A stretch of 64,000 nucleotides of DNA from Allantophomopsis cytisporea (GCA_024752435.1 CP103025.1:930001-994000); one strand, 5' to 3'; positions 44,981 through 57,879 are shown, numbered from the stretch's first letter. A program made the numbers and translations. The notes: generated by a model not told the origin, from the letters alone.

Positions 44981-45675
44981 ATCTCCTCATCTCATCTTAA
45001 GAATCTTACGACCTTTGGGAATTTTAGAAGAGAAGCAAAAAAGTAAAAGCAAGCATAAAGGATATGTTATGAGAGAAATGATGTGTACTGGTTGCATGGT
45101 TGTTTTGTAAATATAGAAAGGGGAACTACTTGGGAGATATCCGTTAATGCGTCAGATTTTGCTGCTCAAATACCATTTTCGTCACTAACGAAAAATTTAA
45201 TAATGAATAGAATATGTTTTTAACTACTACTATCTGCTTCCTTCTGAGTGAAATGCATCTTGAAATGAGACTTTGATAACTTGACATCATTCTTGGGATC
45301 TATCCGAGGAATTTGTTATCGTTCGCAATATCGCTGCGATCTCATCGGCCGCCAATTCGGCGATTGCTTCTTAAAAGTATCATTTGGAGTCAGTGATATG
45401 GTTTGAAGCAAAGGGTCTTGGTTTGTTCTTGTTTCATGCCCCTTGACATCATACAGCAACGAACTAACAGCCGTTTGGTTTTAAGATATGAAGATCGTCT
45501 ACAAGGTTTGGACCATATATAATAAGAGTTCCCACTTTTATACAAGCTGCCTGGTTTAGATACGCCTTCTACCTTTCCACACTTTCTAGCTGTCAGCATA
45601 GTGAGTCACAGACTGGGATATCTCCTCTCGGTTGGTATTACAAACAATGTATGTTTTCTAGGAAGCCCAAAAGAT
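44981..45675. other. Convergent intergenic gap after the transporter
   Basis: These 695 nt contain the transporter and dehydrogenase 3' flanks. They are AT-rich near 45180-45230 and hold no supported gene. Confidence 0.45.
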
Positions 45676-46704
45676 CTAGTAGAAATGCAACGGACATCCT
45701 TTCGCAGCTGACTCGTCATAAGTCTTCTCCTTAATGACCTGCTCCGTCAACTTCATTAACTGCTCAGCCAGATCCATATCCTGCGCCAGCGCACTCCCCG
45801 GCTCCGGAATAGCCGGCGGACAAATATACTCACCACTCTTCGTCGTGACAGTAGCACAATACATAGCAGGTGTGGCGCCCTCAAACTGATCCTTCTTGAA
45901 CGGCGCCATGCCAACAGACATCGCATAGCCGCCAAGCGGATACGGCTCATGGATATCTTCCTGGCTCGCCTTCGTCTTCACGAAGCCGGGATGGACGGAG
46001 TTGGCGAGGATATTGGGGTGCTTGGATGTCAGATGGCGGTTAAGATAGCGCGCGTACAACATGACTGCGAGCTTGGAGCGTCCATACGAGCCGTTTGGGC
46101 CGAGATCTTGGTTCAGTTCGTCCAGCGACGCGAACTTGCAGTCGCTTGGCGTAGCCTGATGTGCGTTGGAGCCGAGATTGACAATGCGTACTTTGCTGCC
46201 GCCGGATGCTGTCTTCTTCATCAGCGGCAGCAGATGGCTGGTTAGGATGACGTGGCCGAAGTGGTTGACGGCCATATGTCTGTCGACGCCGTAGTCGGTG
46301 AGCTGGTAGGTCATGATTCCGCGCCCAGCATTGTTGATCAGAATGTCTAGACGGTCGACGCTCTTGGATATCTTGTCGGCGGTTTCTGCTACGGCGCTCC
46401 AGTCGGACAGGTCGCACTTGTACCATGTTACTCGCCCGGCTTTTTCTGCGCCCATCTCATCGCTGATGGATTTCACGGCTCCATCTACTACTTCTTGGGA
46501 GAGGGAGAGGATGAAAAGCTTCTCGATGCCGTGTGAGAGGAGTGTGTGTGTGCAGCCATATCCAATTCCGTCCGAGCCGCCTGTCACTATGGCTACTTTC
46601 CCTTTAAGGTCAGGAACTTCGCTGATATCGAATTGGTGCTCTGGCTGAGCAAATCCAGCAGTACCAGTGAAGTTCTCGGCGAGAGTGTTCTTGATGGTTT
46701 GCAT
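45676..46704 (-). CDS. Short-chain dehydrogenase/reductase
   Basis: An NAD(P)-dependent oxidoreductase with a Rossmann fold. The single exon gives 342 residues. The cofactor motif TGGSDGIG is at 41-48, the DLSDWSA segment at about 98-104, NNAG at 124-127, a catalytic Ser in LGSNAH at about 179 and the YxxxK pair Y207-K211. It resembles the retinol-dehydrogenase/WW-oxidoreductase-like branch, including NHFGHVILTSHLLPLM and NSVHPGFVKT. A 30-residue N-terminal lead precedes the fold, and the C terminus (KGCPLHFY) has no known targeting signal. The substrate cannot be inferred. It is unrelated in position to the other SDR at 51 kb, although both are in the same broad family. Confidence 0.9.
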   Translation of the reverse strand: MQTIKNTLAENFTGTAGFAQPEHQFDISEVPDLKGKVAIVTGGSDGIGYGCTHTLLSHGIEKLFILSLSQEVVDGAVKSISDEMGAEKAGRVTWYKCDLSDWSAVAETADKISKSVDRLDILINNAGRGIMTYQLTDYGVDRHMAVNHFGHVILTSHLLPLMKKTASGGSKVRIVNLGSNAHQATPSDCKFASLDELNQDLGPNGSYGRSKLAVMLYARYLNRHLTSKHPNILANSVHPGFVKTKASQEDIHEPYPLGGYAMSVGMAPFKKDQFEGATPAMYCATVTTKSGEYICPPAIPEPGSALAQDMDLAEQLMKLTEQVIKEKTYDESAAKGCPLHFY

Positions 46705-48147
46705 TATGTTCGTATATTGTCTCGACTAATATATCATAAAAATTGTAAGTGGAATCAAATCATAGAGCTGTACATCGAAAACAATTGATGAAGAATGAAA
46801 TATATGAAATAAACTCAACTTTTGCTTACTTGACGATATAGCAGATACTTTGTCTACTTAGACAGATGTAGCTGTCATCTACGCGGAGTAATGATGTAAC
46901 GATATAGAGCATTCATATATGAGTTTCAGATGAAAGCAGCTAGGAGCGATTTCTCCGCTTATAGATAAGGACAGCAGCCAATGGTATTTTATGCATGACA
47001 TGGCTCTAGTTGCTTTTATCAATCCATGAAATGGAAATTGGAGAATTGCATCAACAAAATGGTGTTGTCACTGTTTCATGCTGTGGACCGCCAATTATCA
47101 ACTTTTACCCCAAGGTCTAGAGAGTCTAGCCCTCAACCCGCCTGTCCCGCGAATCACCGGTTTTATGAGTGGAACATAGTAATAATACCTTAACAAGCAT
47201 TGAATGTTCTAATTGAATATTTTTTCTATTATTAAGAAAATAAAAGATACTTTTCTTCAGTATGTAGGTTCCCATAAGCATCTCTGTAAGAGCACCAACT
47301 AGTTATCCGTGAATCTCTCAGAACTACCCAACCACATTCGATAGTGAATGGCTTCCAACAGAAAGCCACTCATTCCAAAAGTCTTGACATCTGTATTAAT
47401 CTTATGGGCTGATAGTCAGAGCTTTTGGGAAAGCATCTTGTCGCTGTCGTCTTTTTCGTGATGTATTACTGACATATATGGCTCATTTGAAACCTGAGAT
47501 CCCAGAATTGCAATTTGTAAATACTGGAACTTGAATTCCCATTCTGATATCTTTTCTTGGGATTATCCTATCCATAATCGAGGCTTGCGTTTTCATCTCC
47601 ACGTCAACGATGGATGTAGGAGAGGTAAGGTCGGTACCTTTTCTTCGGTTCATCCTGGCCATTTGTCGTTGATCTAATGAAGCTTTTTGTCAGCGCTGTG
47701 GAAAAAGAGATTCACAATGCCCCCTTTACCTTCACTGGCTTGCTTTCAAATCGTAAGCGGTAAAATCCAGGGTATCGTGAGAGGAACTATTATTGTTTCA
47801 GGCTTGGTAGGAAAAGTTTCAGTGTAGTTACTACAGTTCACTGTTTATGAGGCCGAGGTTCTTGAGCATGGATTGTGAACAGAAAAGTTCGAGATCTGTC
47901 ATGGGACAGTCTGGTACAAAGCGGTAAGCCTCTTCTAAAGATTACGACACATGCTGCATCTGATGACATCAGTACATGAACAAATGAGATTCTTTAAACG
48001 ATTCTATGCTATGACCGATCATTACACTTGGTTGCAGTAAGGACTGAATACAGGAGCCTGCTCCATCCCATGCGTATCCCACATATTTCAACAGTCCAAT
48101 CTCCAGTCCTCGGCTATACCAGATACCAGACAGCCACTCAGAAGCAT
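46705..48147. other. Intergenic region upstream of the SDR gene
   Basis: About 1.4 kb with AT-rich stretches (for example 47200-47250) and no gene, RNA or repeat that I can support. It holds the SDR promoter and the 3' flank of the secreted-protein gene. Confidence 0.45.
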
Positions 48148-48941
48148 CTAAGCTCTGAACTTGCTGCCGATAGAACGACGAGTGGTAGCAGCAGTAGAAG
48201 AGTTGCTGCTGGCCATCTGGACTGGTACACATCCACCGAACGGACCAGCGTTAGATGGGTTGACGAGCTTGACCATACAGACACCTAGACACTTGTTAGT
48301 ACTCTCATCCTGACATCTGTTCTGCAAAGAGATGAAAACTTACCAGTTTGGCCAGCGACAGTACCAGTGCAGGTAGTGCCAGCAGGGATAGCGACCTTGA
48401 ATGGATAGTCCTCATTGATGTTGGTAGCTCTCTTCATGATGCCAGCTCTGGCAAGGATCTCGACCCATCTCTTCTCGGTCTTGCGAATATTACCGTTGTT
48501 ACCTGGGACCTGCTGTGTGACCTTAGCCGATACAGCATTGCTGAAGTCGCCGGTACCAGTGGTATCAATCATAGCGGAGTATGGACCAGCTCCATCAGAG
48601 GTGACGATATGCATGGTTCCGCTGATGGATCCGCCTGCGCTGACCTGAGGGAGGGTAGAGCCGGAAAGCTGCATAGCTTGGGTTGTACCGGACTCAACGT
48701 CGTTGACACCTGCGCCGGTGGTCTTACCACAGGAGTCAGCGGCCTTGCCGGCGAACACAGTGGTATCAGTCTCGGTAACGGAGTTCTTGCCAGCTCCTGG
48801 GACGACACCTCCCTGAATACCCAAGGCAGTGCCGTTTCCACCCTGGTCTCCTGTGACTACAGCGACTTTGCCGTGAGCGGCGACGAGAGGAGCAGAAGCC
48901 AAAAGGGCAGCGAGGAAAACGTTGACAGATGGAACGAGCAT
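48148..48941 (-). CDS. Secreted Egh16-like (GEgh16/MAS3-type) protein
   Basis: A secreted protein of 244 residues in two exons (48941-48344 and 48284-48148). The N terminus MLVPSVNVFLAALLASAPLV then AAHG is a clear signal peptide with a likely cut before HGKVAVV. The body matches the Egh16/MAS3 (Gas1) family of appressorium-associated proteins: GDQGGNGTALGIQGGVVPGA, DSCGKTTGAGVNDVESGTTQ, then HIVTSDGAGPYSA, PAGTTCTGTVAGQTG and, after the 59-nt intron, CMVKLVNPSNAGPFGGCVPV. Four or more Cys are placed as in the family. In other fungi, family members are expressed during host penetration, but the molecular function is unknown. The splice into GVCMVKLVNP follows the family; using the nearer AACAAG site would break it. 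This is one of the few genes here with a plausible link to host contact. Confidence 0.88.
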
Positions 48942-51064
48942 ATTTGCGGTGGTTGTTTAGTGTGGAGTTAGAACTGTTGGTAATAAAGTATTATAGAAAG
49001 AGGCTGGTTACGATCAACGTAAGCTGCTTGATTGAAGTGAAGTGAGATTGGAGTATTGAACTGAAGATGTGATCGCTGATGAGAAGAAAAGAGAGATATT
49101 GAAGGAATTACTGAAGGCATATATAGATTTCTTGTTCCTACCTCTATGCTCTTGATATCCTTACTTTGGACGATATCGTCGCGCAACCAGATGATAGCGT
49201 TTCGTGCTTCGACATGCAGAAACCCAGGGGCAAACTCCTGTCGACAAGACACAGACAGGTCTGGTCGCCGTGTAACTTCGAAAACTGAGAATGGGCATTC
49301 GAGATGCACTTTGGACCTGCCTCTACATCCGAGTTGGGTATCGTAATCTTGGCAAGTAGAGCCGTGATCCCCAATGTCTGTGGGTTGAAGTGATGAACGA
49401 GCTGCTGTGGAACATCTATCAACAGTGCGTTGCTCAGCGTCCCCAAGCATAGGTATCAGTTTTCAAACAATGATACGCTAGCCGGTACCCTATCTCAAAG
49501 GCTGTGTATTGTGGTTGGCTGAAGATGTTGAAGACCTTTACAGAACTGAGCCACGAGTCGGACACTATCTGTGGGGCATGCAACATGAAGCTCTGCTTTA
49601 CTTCAGCCAAGTCAAACGTAGAACTCAATTGCAGACATTGGAAGGATAAGTCGGCAAGAATCTGGACAACTTCGGCACGAACCGAGAACTGTTAGGTGGA
49701 GCTATTCCGTTATCTCGACTCGAGAGTATTGTTGAGATCCTACCTCCGTAGTAAAATACGAAGCTAGAAACTGTATGTGCGCCAGGACAGGATATTTTCT
49801 AACCAAACTGAAATCGATATGGTTTCTCACATATCATACAATTCAATACGAATTTGTGATTGCCAGCGAGAGTCCACAATATTGCATAGCAAAGCCAGTC
49901 AGAATTCCAGAAGATTCACTGAAGAGCATGCAGCTGAGAGAACCTCCAAGATACTAAGCATCGATCGAGGTGGCACAGCTGCACACTGGGCCCTGTGATG
50001 ATCACCTGTTCTATCGAATTGACGCCCGTCCGCATGTTTTTGGGCATGTCCGTTCGACGACCAAAAGCTATCCTCGATGCGGCGCCTAGAGATTCTGTGC
50101 ATGCCGCACTTCCTTACCTCAGATCTGCCGCAAGAAGACATTGAAACTTGGTATGCCTCAGTCGAATACGAGAAAGTAGAACGTTAGATGTTTTGAAGAA
50201 TGACCAATGTGATTTTCTGGCTGTGCAGTGGCTCCGTCTCCACAGCCTAGTACCTCAGATCGATCGCTTAGGTTTTAAGGTCCCCAAGCTTTAGCCACAG
50301 ACGATCATCGTTGTATTGCGGCTCAAACATTGCCAGCGAGACATACCAAAGCGTAGAGTCCGAGAGCCAATGCGGTATTGGGCGACAGTATCTAAGAGAC
50401 AATGAATACTCAATCGGAGCCCTACATTAGCTACTCAGTATTGATCTGTTGATACAGCAATCCAGAGTAACAGAGACTATTGTATGCATAAGCAAAAAGA
50501 GTGAAGAGTGAATAGGTAGTACTGTAGAAGCAGCTTAATCACCAACGTCAAGTGATTCGATGTGGAATGTCCGACGGCCATACCCGAGGCAAAAATATAT
50601 ATACACAGTACATACTATCGTTCAACATCTTGAGTAGAAAAGTTTAGCCATGGAGTTTGTTTCGTACTGCGTACATCAGAATGGATACACAGCCTCAATC
50701 CCCAATGTGCTGTTGTTTGTTGAACCTATAACGTAGGCAAAGTACGTATGCAGCTGTTCGCCTTATGTACCAACGTATACATAAACCACGTGCATGGGAA
50801 TGTGACGAGCCGAGGCTGGTCGGGCAGGGAGTTCTTCCGCTATCATTCGAGTTCCAACATTCAGGCTCTCGTCTATCACAATCATCGGCGCCATAAGATA
50901 GTCTGTTCAACTCAATTAAACTTGAAGAATCATGATCCCATTGTAAAGCAAACAATCTAACAAACATTCAAAATCTACTTGCCAAACACTTTACATAAGT
51001 CGTCCAACCCGACGAAACACGAAATACTACATCATTCTAGCCTCACCATAAGCACTAATTCAAC
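48942..51064. other. Gene-free region upstream of the secreted-protein gene
   Basis: About 2.1 kb. Overlapping minus-strand frames at 48968-49628 and 49899-50141 have faintly protein-like composition but no shared frame, domain or splice path. I see no intact gene. It provides promoters for the secreted protein (left) and the second SDR (right). Confidence 0.45.
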
Positions 51065-52089
51065 ATGGGCTGGTTCGGGAAGTCTTTCAACACGGAGACC
51101 GACATCCCAGCTTTAACAGGAAAGGTGATTTTCATCACTGGAGGTACGTAAAAACATACACGAGCTCACCAAAACACATCCTAGGCGCACATAGACACAC
51201 ACCAGCAAACATATTTGATCAACACAGAATACTAATCCTCCTAGGCAACATCGGACTAGGCAAAGCGTCCGCGCTGGCCCTGGCAAAGCACTCACCATCA
51301 CACATCTACCTCTCAGCGCGCAGCGAAGAGAAAGCGCAGGCGACAATCGCCGACATCAAAGCCGCCGTGCCAGACGCGCCGATAAGCTTCATCGAATGCG
51401 ATCTCGCGAACCTGTCGTCCGTGCAGAAAGCAGCCAAGGAGTTCACAAGCAAGTCGGAGCGCCTCGACATCCTGTTCAACAATGCAGGCGTGATGGCACT
51501 GCCGCCGGGGCTGACGAAGGATGGGTACGAGATCCAATTCGGCACGAACCATATGGGCCACGCCCTGCTCGTGAAGCTTCTGCTGCCTGTGCTGGAGAAG
51601 ACGGCCGCTGAGCCGGGGGCGGATGTGCGCGTCGTCTCGCTGAGCTCCATGGGGCATAAGATGACGGCGCACGGCGGCGTGGATTTCGAGGCTCTGAAGA
51701 CTGATATGGCCTCATCGTCAACGTGGACGCGCTACGGGCAGAGCAAGCTGGCGAATATCCTCTTCAGCAAGGCGCTGGCGAGACGGTACCCGGCGATTAA
51801 GTTTATAGCCGTGCATCCTGGTGCTGTCGATACGAACTTGGCTGCTACATTGGAGAGTAATGTCTGGTTTGGGAAGTATTTGAAGGCGGCCATTAGACCC
51901 TTCGCGCTTATGACACCTGAGCAGGGTACTTGGAATCAGCTTTGGGCAGCAACTAGTCCGGATGCTGTGAGTGGGGAGTATTATACTCCTCATGCTGCTA
52001 CTGGTGGTGCGAGTGGGTGGGCGAAGGATGAGAAATTGAGCGAGGAGCTTTGGGAGTGGACCCAGAAGGAATTGGAGGCTTACAACTAG
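51065..52089 (+). CDS. Short-chain dehydrogenase (retinol dehydrogenase-like)
   Basis: An NAD(P)-dependent oxidoreductase of 307 residues in two exons (51065-51143 and 51245-52089; 101-nt intron GTACGT..CCTAG placed inside the Rossmann glycine motif). The motif reads TGGNIGLG at 25-32, then ECDLANLSS at about 77-85, NNAGVM at 105-110, a Ser in VSLSSMGHK at about 160, and YGQSK with Y190 and K194. This order is that of the retinol dehydrogenase/RDH-like subgroup common in fungi. The start MGWFGKSFNTETDIP is usual for that group. The substrate is unknown. No cluster partner is visible. Confidence 0.91.
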
Positions 52090-53899
52090 GTAGGGTAGAT
52101 GTTGGAGCAGCATTGTATGAGTAAATTCCTGGATGCTCGAGAAAAGTAGAGCCTTTATAGTCATAGTCTCTTCTCAACACATCTGAAGTATGCAACTCGG
52201 TATTTTCAAACATTCATTTTCAATTTCTTCAAAACTGGCTTTGACGTATTATGCATACAAAGATCTAGTACCTGAGTTAGCGTTATTTTACAACGGCGAG
52301 CCGCAAACAGCAACAAGAGCACAAATGACGAAAGTGGCTGGAGTTGAAGATGGTACAGCCACTTGAGAGAAATCATGTATATATTAAGCCACATCATGCG
52401 TCTTTATCTCAAGTATCATGATCGTTCACGTGCATGTCAAGGGAGGAATACACGTAGTCGGAAACGCAAATTAGTTGTAAGGTTGGATGTGTTCTGGCAG
52501 CACTTGAATCGTTAACGCAGCATTCACACAGCATGGGATCACCAGGTTTAGTTTTATATTTGTTTTCCTAAAGCTAGATATTAAGTGCTCAATATACACC
52601 CGATGGAAGATATGCCACAGAGTATCGAACATCCTAGCCCTTTTTAAAAGTGAATCTCATAACACAGTGCCACGAGGTACGCAATGATCTCACCTCGAAG
52701 TGACAGCGAGCGCTTAGTCCAGGTCCGGGAGCTCCACGCACACTTTTCAGCGGAACGTATGTATTCAGCTGTCCCAAACAACCATGTCGATAACCAGTGC
52801 CATCTCATCTCCGTTTCCTCAGCTCATAGCACTATCCACCTACAATCCATCAGACAAAGGCGCTGATAGCCCACTCCAGCCCTAACAAGCATTCGAGGAA
52901 GTCGGATTGGGTGATAATGCGGGAGAATGAAAGGTATCCTCTCACCAAAGGCATTCATTCTCCAGCATTGTTAAACCATCTCGGTGGGGCAATGAAAGTC
53001 CGTAGACACGATAAACCAAATCAGGATAGACGATAGGAGCCGAGGGTGCCGTGCCGTATTTCCATTTCAAGACACAAGTGCTACTTCATCAACAAATCGC
53101 CCGAGGTGTCAAAAAACCATTTAACGTCTCCAGCATTGTCGTACAGAAGTGGGCAAACGAGATAGAAAAGGCTGCTGTTCATTAGTACCATGGAGCTAGC
53201 GGAAGCGCTCCGAGAATTTGGATTCGATGGGATGTAGGTTGGATAAGCGGAGAATGACACTTATGACGGTCGGATGCAATTGAACGTGGACATTGAAGGT
53301 CATTGTCGTTTGCCGACTTTAGCCTGTGAATTTTGACACGTCGGAACTGGGGGTATGATTAAGCATATATTTGAATGTTCGCTATGTTGATGTGATCGAT
53401 GCTTGAATGTCGCATTGGGCTAAGATTGGTAGGCGCTTCTGGCATTAATGCGATCTTTGACTCAATCGCTCCTGTAATTGACTGATATGTGGTTCGAGAA
53501 CGCAATTCCTGGATTGTCAATTGAAGATAAAAACGATCTCGCAAAAGCCCACTCTCCTGAAGATCATGTCGGATCGACAGAATCACACGTATCATGGAAT
53601 GATCCCCCACATGAACCCAAAATAGATAGAGGTGAGAATCAGATAGGAGCGTGGATAACATTTGTAGTATCGTAAAGGAAATGCTGATCTTATGCCTCCG
53701 CCCAACGAACCGCCCTGCCTCCACATCCCATGGCCGTAGAATGGCTGATATCAACAAAGGCGTTATAAAAACACACGTATGAGACAGAAAATGCGTCAAA
53801 AGGTAAATATAAAAAAAAAGACTAGCTTCCAGCAAAATGACACAAGATAAAAATATCCAGAGAACATGAACAGGAACAAGAACAGAACAAAGCGCGCAT
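52090..53899. other. Convergent intergenic region before CYS-3
   Basis: About 1.8 kb without a supported gene. A 209-codon minus-strand frame (53359-53988) overlaps the CYS-3 3' end in another frame, has no family pattern and uses rare codons, so it is not called. The rest is featureless to me. Confidence 0.5.
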
Positions 53900-55726
53900 T
53901 TAAGCATCCTCGGTTCCGACTCCGTCCTTGCGCTCAGAGCCTTTTCGCTCGCCGTTCTCGACGGTGTACTTTTTCCATAAGGTGGCAATGTCGTCCTTGT
54001 TTTCGTTCTTCTCGGTGATGAGGTTTTTTAGCCATTTGTTTTCCGTCTCGAGCTGGTTGATGCGGCCCTCCAGGGCGGCAACCTTATCGCTCATTTCCTT
54101 GGCGCTGCGCTCGAGAGCCTGTTCGCGTTGCTTCTTCTTGACCCGGAAGCGTGCAGATGCGGCTGTGTTGCGGCGGCGTTTGTCCTCCTCTGCTGCAACG
54201 CGGGAGGCTTCATCTTCCCCGGTGCCCGCCTCGGAGGTCTTACGTTTCTCACCGACCTGTGGTGAAATCAAGCCGGATCTTGGAGAGCCAGTAGAGGATG
54301 AGGCGGGGTATGGAGCACTGTGAATTGGCTGAGGGAGAGAATGGATTGCATCATTGTTGTATGCATTTCCCTGGTTGAAAGAAAAGTCTTGAAAGTTGAA
54401 GTCTCCTAAACGTGCCATCACCGCGTCAGTATAGTGATTCATGGCTACTCTGGGTACAAGAGGGCAACGAAGGCTAGTTACGCTAGCAACCTTGTGGGGT
54501 CTTCATAAACAAAATGAGAGGTGGGTAATGCTGTAGTACGTGACAATGGCCGACGAAAGCCATCTGGAGGTCACATGATCTGTCGCCATCGAGGCTATGG
54601 ATAATGGGGCACAAGCGTCATGCACAGCAAGCCAACCAGAGGGCGGAAAGAACCAAAGGAAGGGCCGTGATTGCTCGTCGATGGACGATGATTGCCCCAT
54701 AATTCTCCATCTGCCATCATTTGAAATGCTTGCTTCGGCTGGTGGAATGTTCGTTTACTGCGTTTGCTGCATTTGCTTCGGTCACGACATCGCGGCCGTG
54801 TCCCGACGACAGGATGGTGCATGATGCACGTGTTATGAGGCAGTGTGCGTATAGAGAGGGACTTTTTCTGCTTCGCTCAGTCCTACTCACCCTGTGCACA
54901 CTGTGCACAGGTACGCACACGCACACACACACACACACACACACATACACATACACGCACACCCGTCCACAGCCATCCACACCCACACACACAATCTGTG
55001 ACTGTGAGCGGCAGGTGCAACTTCCGCGGACCTCTTGCGAGAGAAAAACTGGCCACAGAAACCCGCAGAAAAGTCGCAAATCATTGCCAACAACCCACAT
55101 CCAGAGCGAGGGGGGTGTACATCCATAACTCTTTGGGAGTGATTTTGGCGCGTCATGAAATCAGACCCTTCCATCACGACATGAATCATGTTTCTGATGA
55201 ATGGAGGACTCCGACGCATGTCCCACCTCAGATAGTAGATAAGATGGAACTTTGCCCATTCATTTTAACTTTCTGACTCTTTGGGAGTAGTCTCTCAAAG
55301 CGGGGCAGAACAGGACGAGGAAAAATAAGGGAAGGGGAAGAGAAGAAAAAAATATGTCATGTTTGTGTATTGAATATATGAGTGGGGGTGAGTGTGCATA
55401 GTGAGAAAAGGAAAAAAAAATAGGTTTGTCTGGACCTCTTACGTACCTTGGAGTCCAAAGTCGAGATTCTTCAAGTCGCTGCTGCCCTGCACCGGAGCCG
55501 CACCACTTGCTGGAGATTCCTGTGCAATATCGAACTTTGCTTGCACATCTGCTGTCACATCCTGACCGAGATCAAAGTCGTAGAACTGAGTGTTGGTGAA
55601 CATGGCGAGGTCGTCGTCGATATTGAAGTTCTCTTGCCCCACGATATCCTGAGTGGACGGGGTCATGTTCAATCCCGCCACATATTCAGAGACATTGAGT
55701 CTGCTTCTTCCATTGTAACTCGACAT
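53900..55726 (-). CDS. CYS3: bZIP sulfur regulator CYS-3/METR
   Basis: The bZIP activator of sulfur-acquisition genes in filamentous fungi (Neurospora CYS-3, Aspergillus MetR). Exon 1 (55726-55447) gives MSSYNGRSRLNVSEYVAGLN and an acidic, Phe/Asp-rich activation region ending LKNLDFGLQ. Exon 2 (54405-53900) gives GDFNFQDFSF, a Ser/Pro linker, then the basic region KRRRNTAASARFRVKKKQRE and a leucine zipper (LEGRINQLETENKWLKNL). The total is 261 residues. The intron is 1041 nt (GTACGT..GTTTAG), far longer than any other here, and holds a CA repeat. The joint G/GA gives the Gly-Asp-Phe expected by family comparison. The frame also stays open upstream of the acceptor to ATGs at 54442 and 54418, which could start a short form. 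Confidence 0.9.
54914..54962. repeat. CA dinucleotide microsatellite inside the CYS-3 intron
   Basis: A (CA)n tract with a few CG and TA changes, about 49 nt, inside the predicted 1041-nt intron. On the transcript it is a GT-rich run. Confidence 0.85.
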
Positions 55727-57879
55727 CTTTGCTGTTTCTCCTCCGACAAGAATTCCCCAGGTTGTCGAGAACCAGTAGCTTCTGGGTGTCGTGGAAGATC
55801 GACCAAGAGACCCTCTCTCTCACACTCTCTCGCTCTCTCCGAGTCTTTTTGCGCGCGCAATGCGCCTGTCCGGTCGGGGATGTCGCGTAGTTTGGCGATA
55901 GATACTTTGTCGCCCAGTGATAATAACCGGCCTCCTACTTCAATGTCGAGTCGGTGATTTGTCGACGATTCGTATGTTGTCGACGATGTTGGTGATTTGT
56001 CGAGAAGTATGTAGCAATTGAAGGTTGAGAAAGGAAGGACGTAGAGGAGCGCTTTGTGGGCTGTGGGTTTGTGGGTTACCTACGCTGTGCTGGGCTATAG
56101 TGGAGGAGGTGGTGGTGGTGCATTTGGTAGCAAGTGGTAAAGTGTGGGTGGATGCGGTGCGTGGGTTGCTTTTGAGCCGACGCCCCACTCACTTTTCTTT
56201 GCGGTGGGCAGTAGGACGTAGTCCTAAGTAAGGTAGAAGATGCACCGATGGATGTACATCCGGTATCAATCAATCAATAGTAAGTATTAGATAGAACAAA
56301 TAAGAATTGAGTAGGACAAATATCCTGCGCCTTGAAGATCGTGGTGCCGGTCTGTCCCTTTGTGCATCAACTGCCGACTCTCATTCTCACTCCCAGTATA
56401 TCTTTCAACAACAACACCATCATTTGAATATGTACTCGACTCGGAGTACTTGCATCGCAAGTCAAGTGTCATACTGTACAGTCAGATATTATCATCGAGG
56501 CATGTCTGGTGAAGCATAACATAGGTAGAGTAGCGAGGCAAGTAGAGTAATCACATTGGCGGATTGGCTCGGCTTACAAACCATGCCATACTGTGTACGA
56601 TCTCACCCCCACTTCAACACTCCTGCACACTCAAATCTACTCAAATCTACACGTCCCAATTTAGTATTCCGTGCAGCTCTCATCCTCTCATCAAGTACAA
56701 ATCGACGGCGGAACGAAGCTACCCTACATACTCTCCCGACCACGACCACGATGCACCAACTTCTTCGTTTGTATGTGTCACGACATCTCCACGGTAGTAT
56801 CATCCGACATCCCCGAAAGCACCGTGGTGTGTCCGTGTTCTGCTTGTGCTGTGACCGACGAAGCTACTGTGTAGGTATGTATGGTATGTACGTGCGCTGA
56901 GGCGGTGATGATTACTGTAAAAGTGTACTTATTACTTAATAGAAACCTTCAGTGGAATTGATTTCATTGTTGAGGCCTGTCTGAGAAGCCGAGGAACTCT
57001 ATGGTGGCCGTATCGTAGAATAGTAAGTACAAGTGTGTGGATTCATCGTATAACACTACTACTATGGATGTAAATAGTACATACGTAGTGAGCACTTGAG
57101 AACTTATTGATGTCGCTTTTTGGCCAAAAACATCAATGACGATTGAGATCTACGTAAAGCCCTATGCACCCACTCAAGCTCTTGAGATTTCCATGCTTTG
57201 TTCCTGTCGTGCGGCTGATCATTTCCAGGAAACCATAAAGCAACCACAAGTGTTAAGGGGGCTTGCATCCTAACAAGAGCCAAGTAAAACGGCTGAGAAG
57301 AATTTTTTCTTCAGACAGTCAGATATCTGCCTGCCGTACGAACCGCGAGGGACAGCATGGAACGCTGGACGATTGACTATTGACCATGTGCTAATCGGTA
57401 TGAATAGACTTCCGAAATCGCCCAGATCAAGATCGTGGTGGTTGCTTGCTAGCTCACTTCAGACTGGAGTGATGATTTCAAAGCCGCTGCCATAGTCAGT
57501 CTAACTCATAATAGGCTCGTCAGTCCCTCCAAAATCCTCCAGGAGTTGCGGTGTTGCGGTTGCGGCCACTGGAATGTAGAATGGCTAAAGACGGAAGTTA
57601 TATGCCTTCGGTCACGTGTAAACCTGTAACCCAAATCCCGAACGAATGGGACGGGATGCAGTGTATTTTTATGCCTTATATTTCAGGAGCAAAAAATCCG
57701 TTGTCGTTCCGCGTTTCCAAGCCTCGGGCAGAAAGTTGATGCCGGGTGGTCCATCGCGAGGCCCAACGCGTTGATAGGAAAAACAATGATCATGAAGGTG
57801 TCGACAAGCAATACAATACAACAATGACTAATTAGAAAATCAACCATCTTAATTATACATAATCTAGCACTTTACAAAG
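55727..57879. promoter_or_regulatory. Upstream region of CYS-3 and CHL4
   Basis: About 2.2 kb between divergent genes. Near CYS-3 the region has GAGA/CTCT-type tracts (about 55806-55840), fitting a long leader. No gene is supported in 56000-57870; short frames there lack domain features. A CGGAGTACTT motif occurs at 56442. Confidence 0.45.

Noticed and set aside
53359..53988. 209-codon minus-strand frame overlapping the CYS-3 3' end
   Set aside because: Different frame from CYS-3, no recognisable domain and coding-unlike composition.
55669..55860. Upstream open frame overlapping the CYS-3 start
   Set aside because: It begins with TTG; its first ATG lies downstream of the CYS-3 ATG, so it is not a normal uORF.
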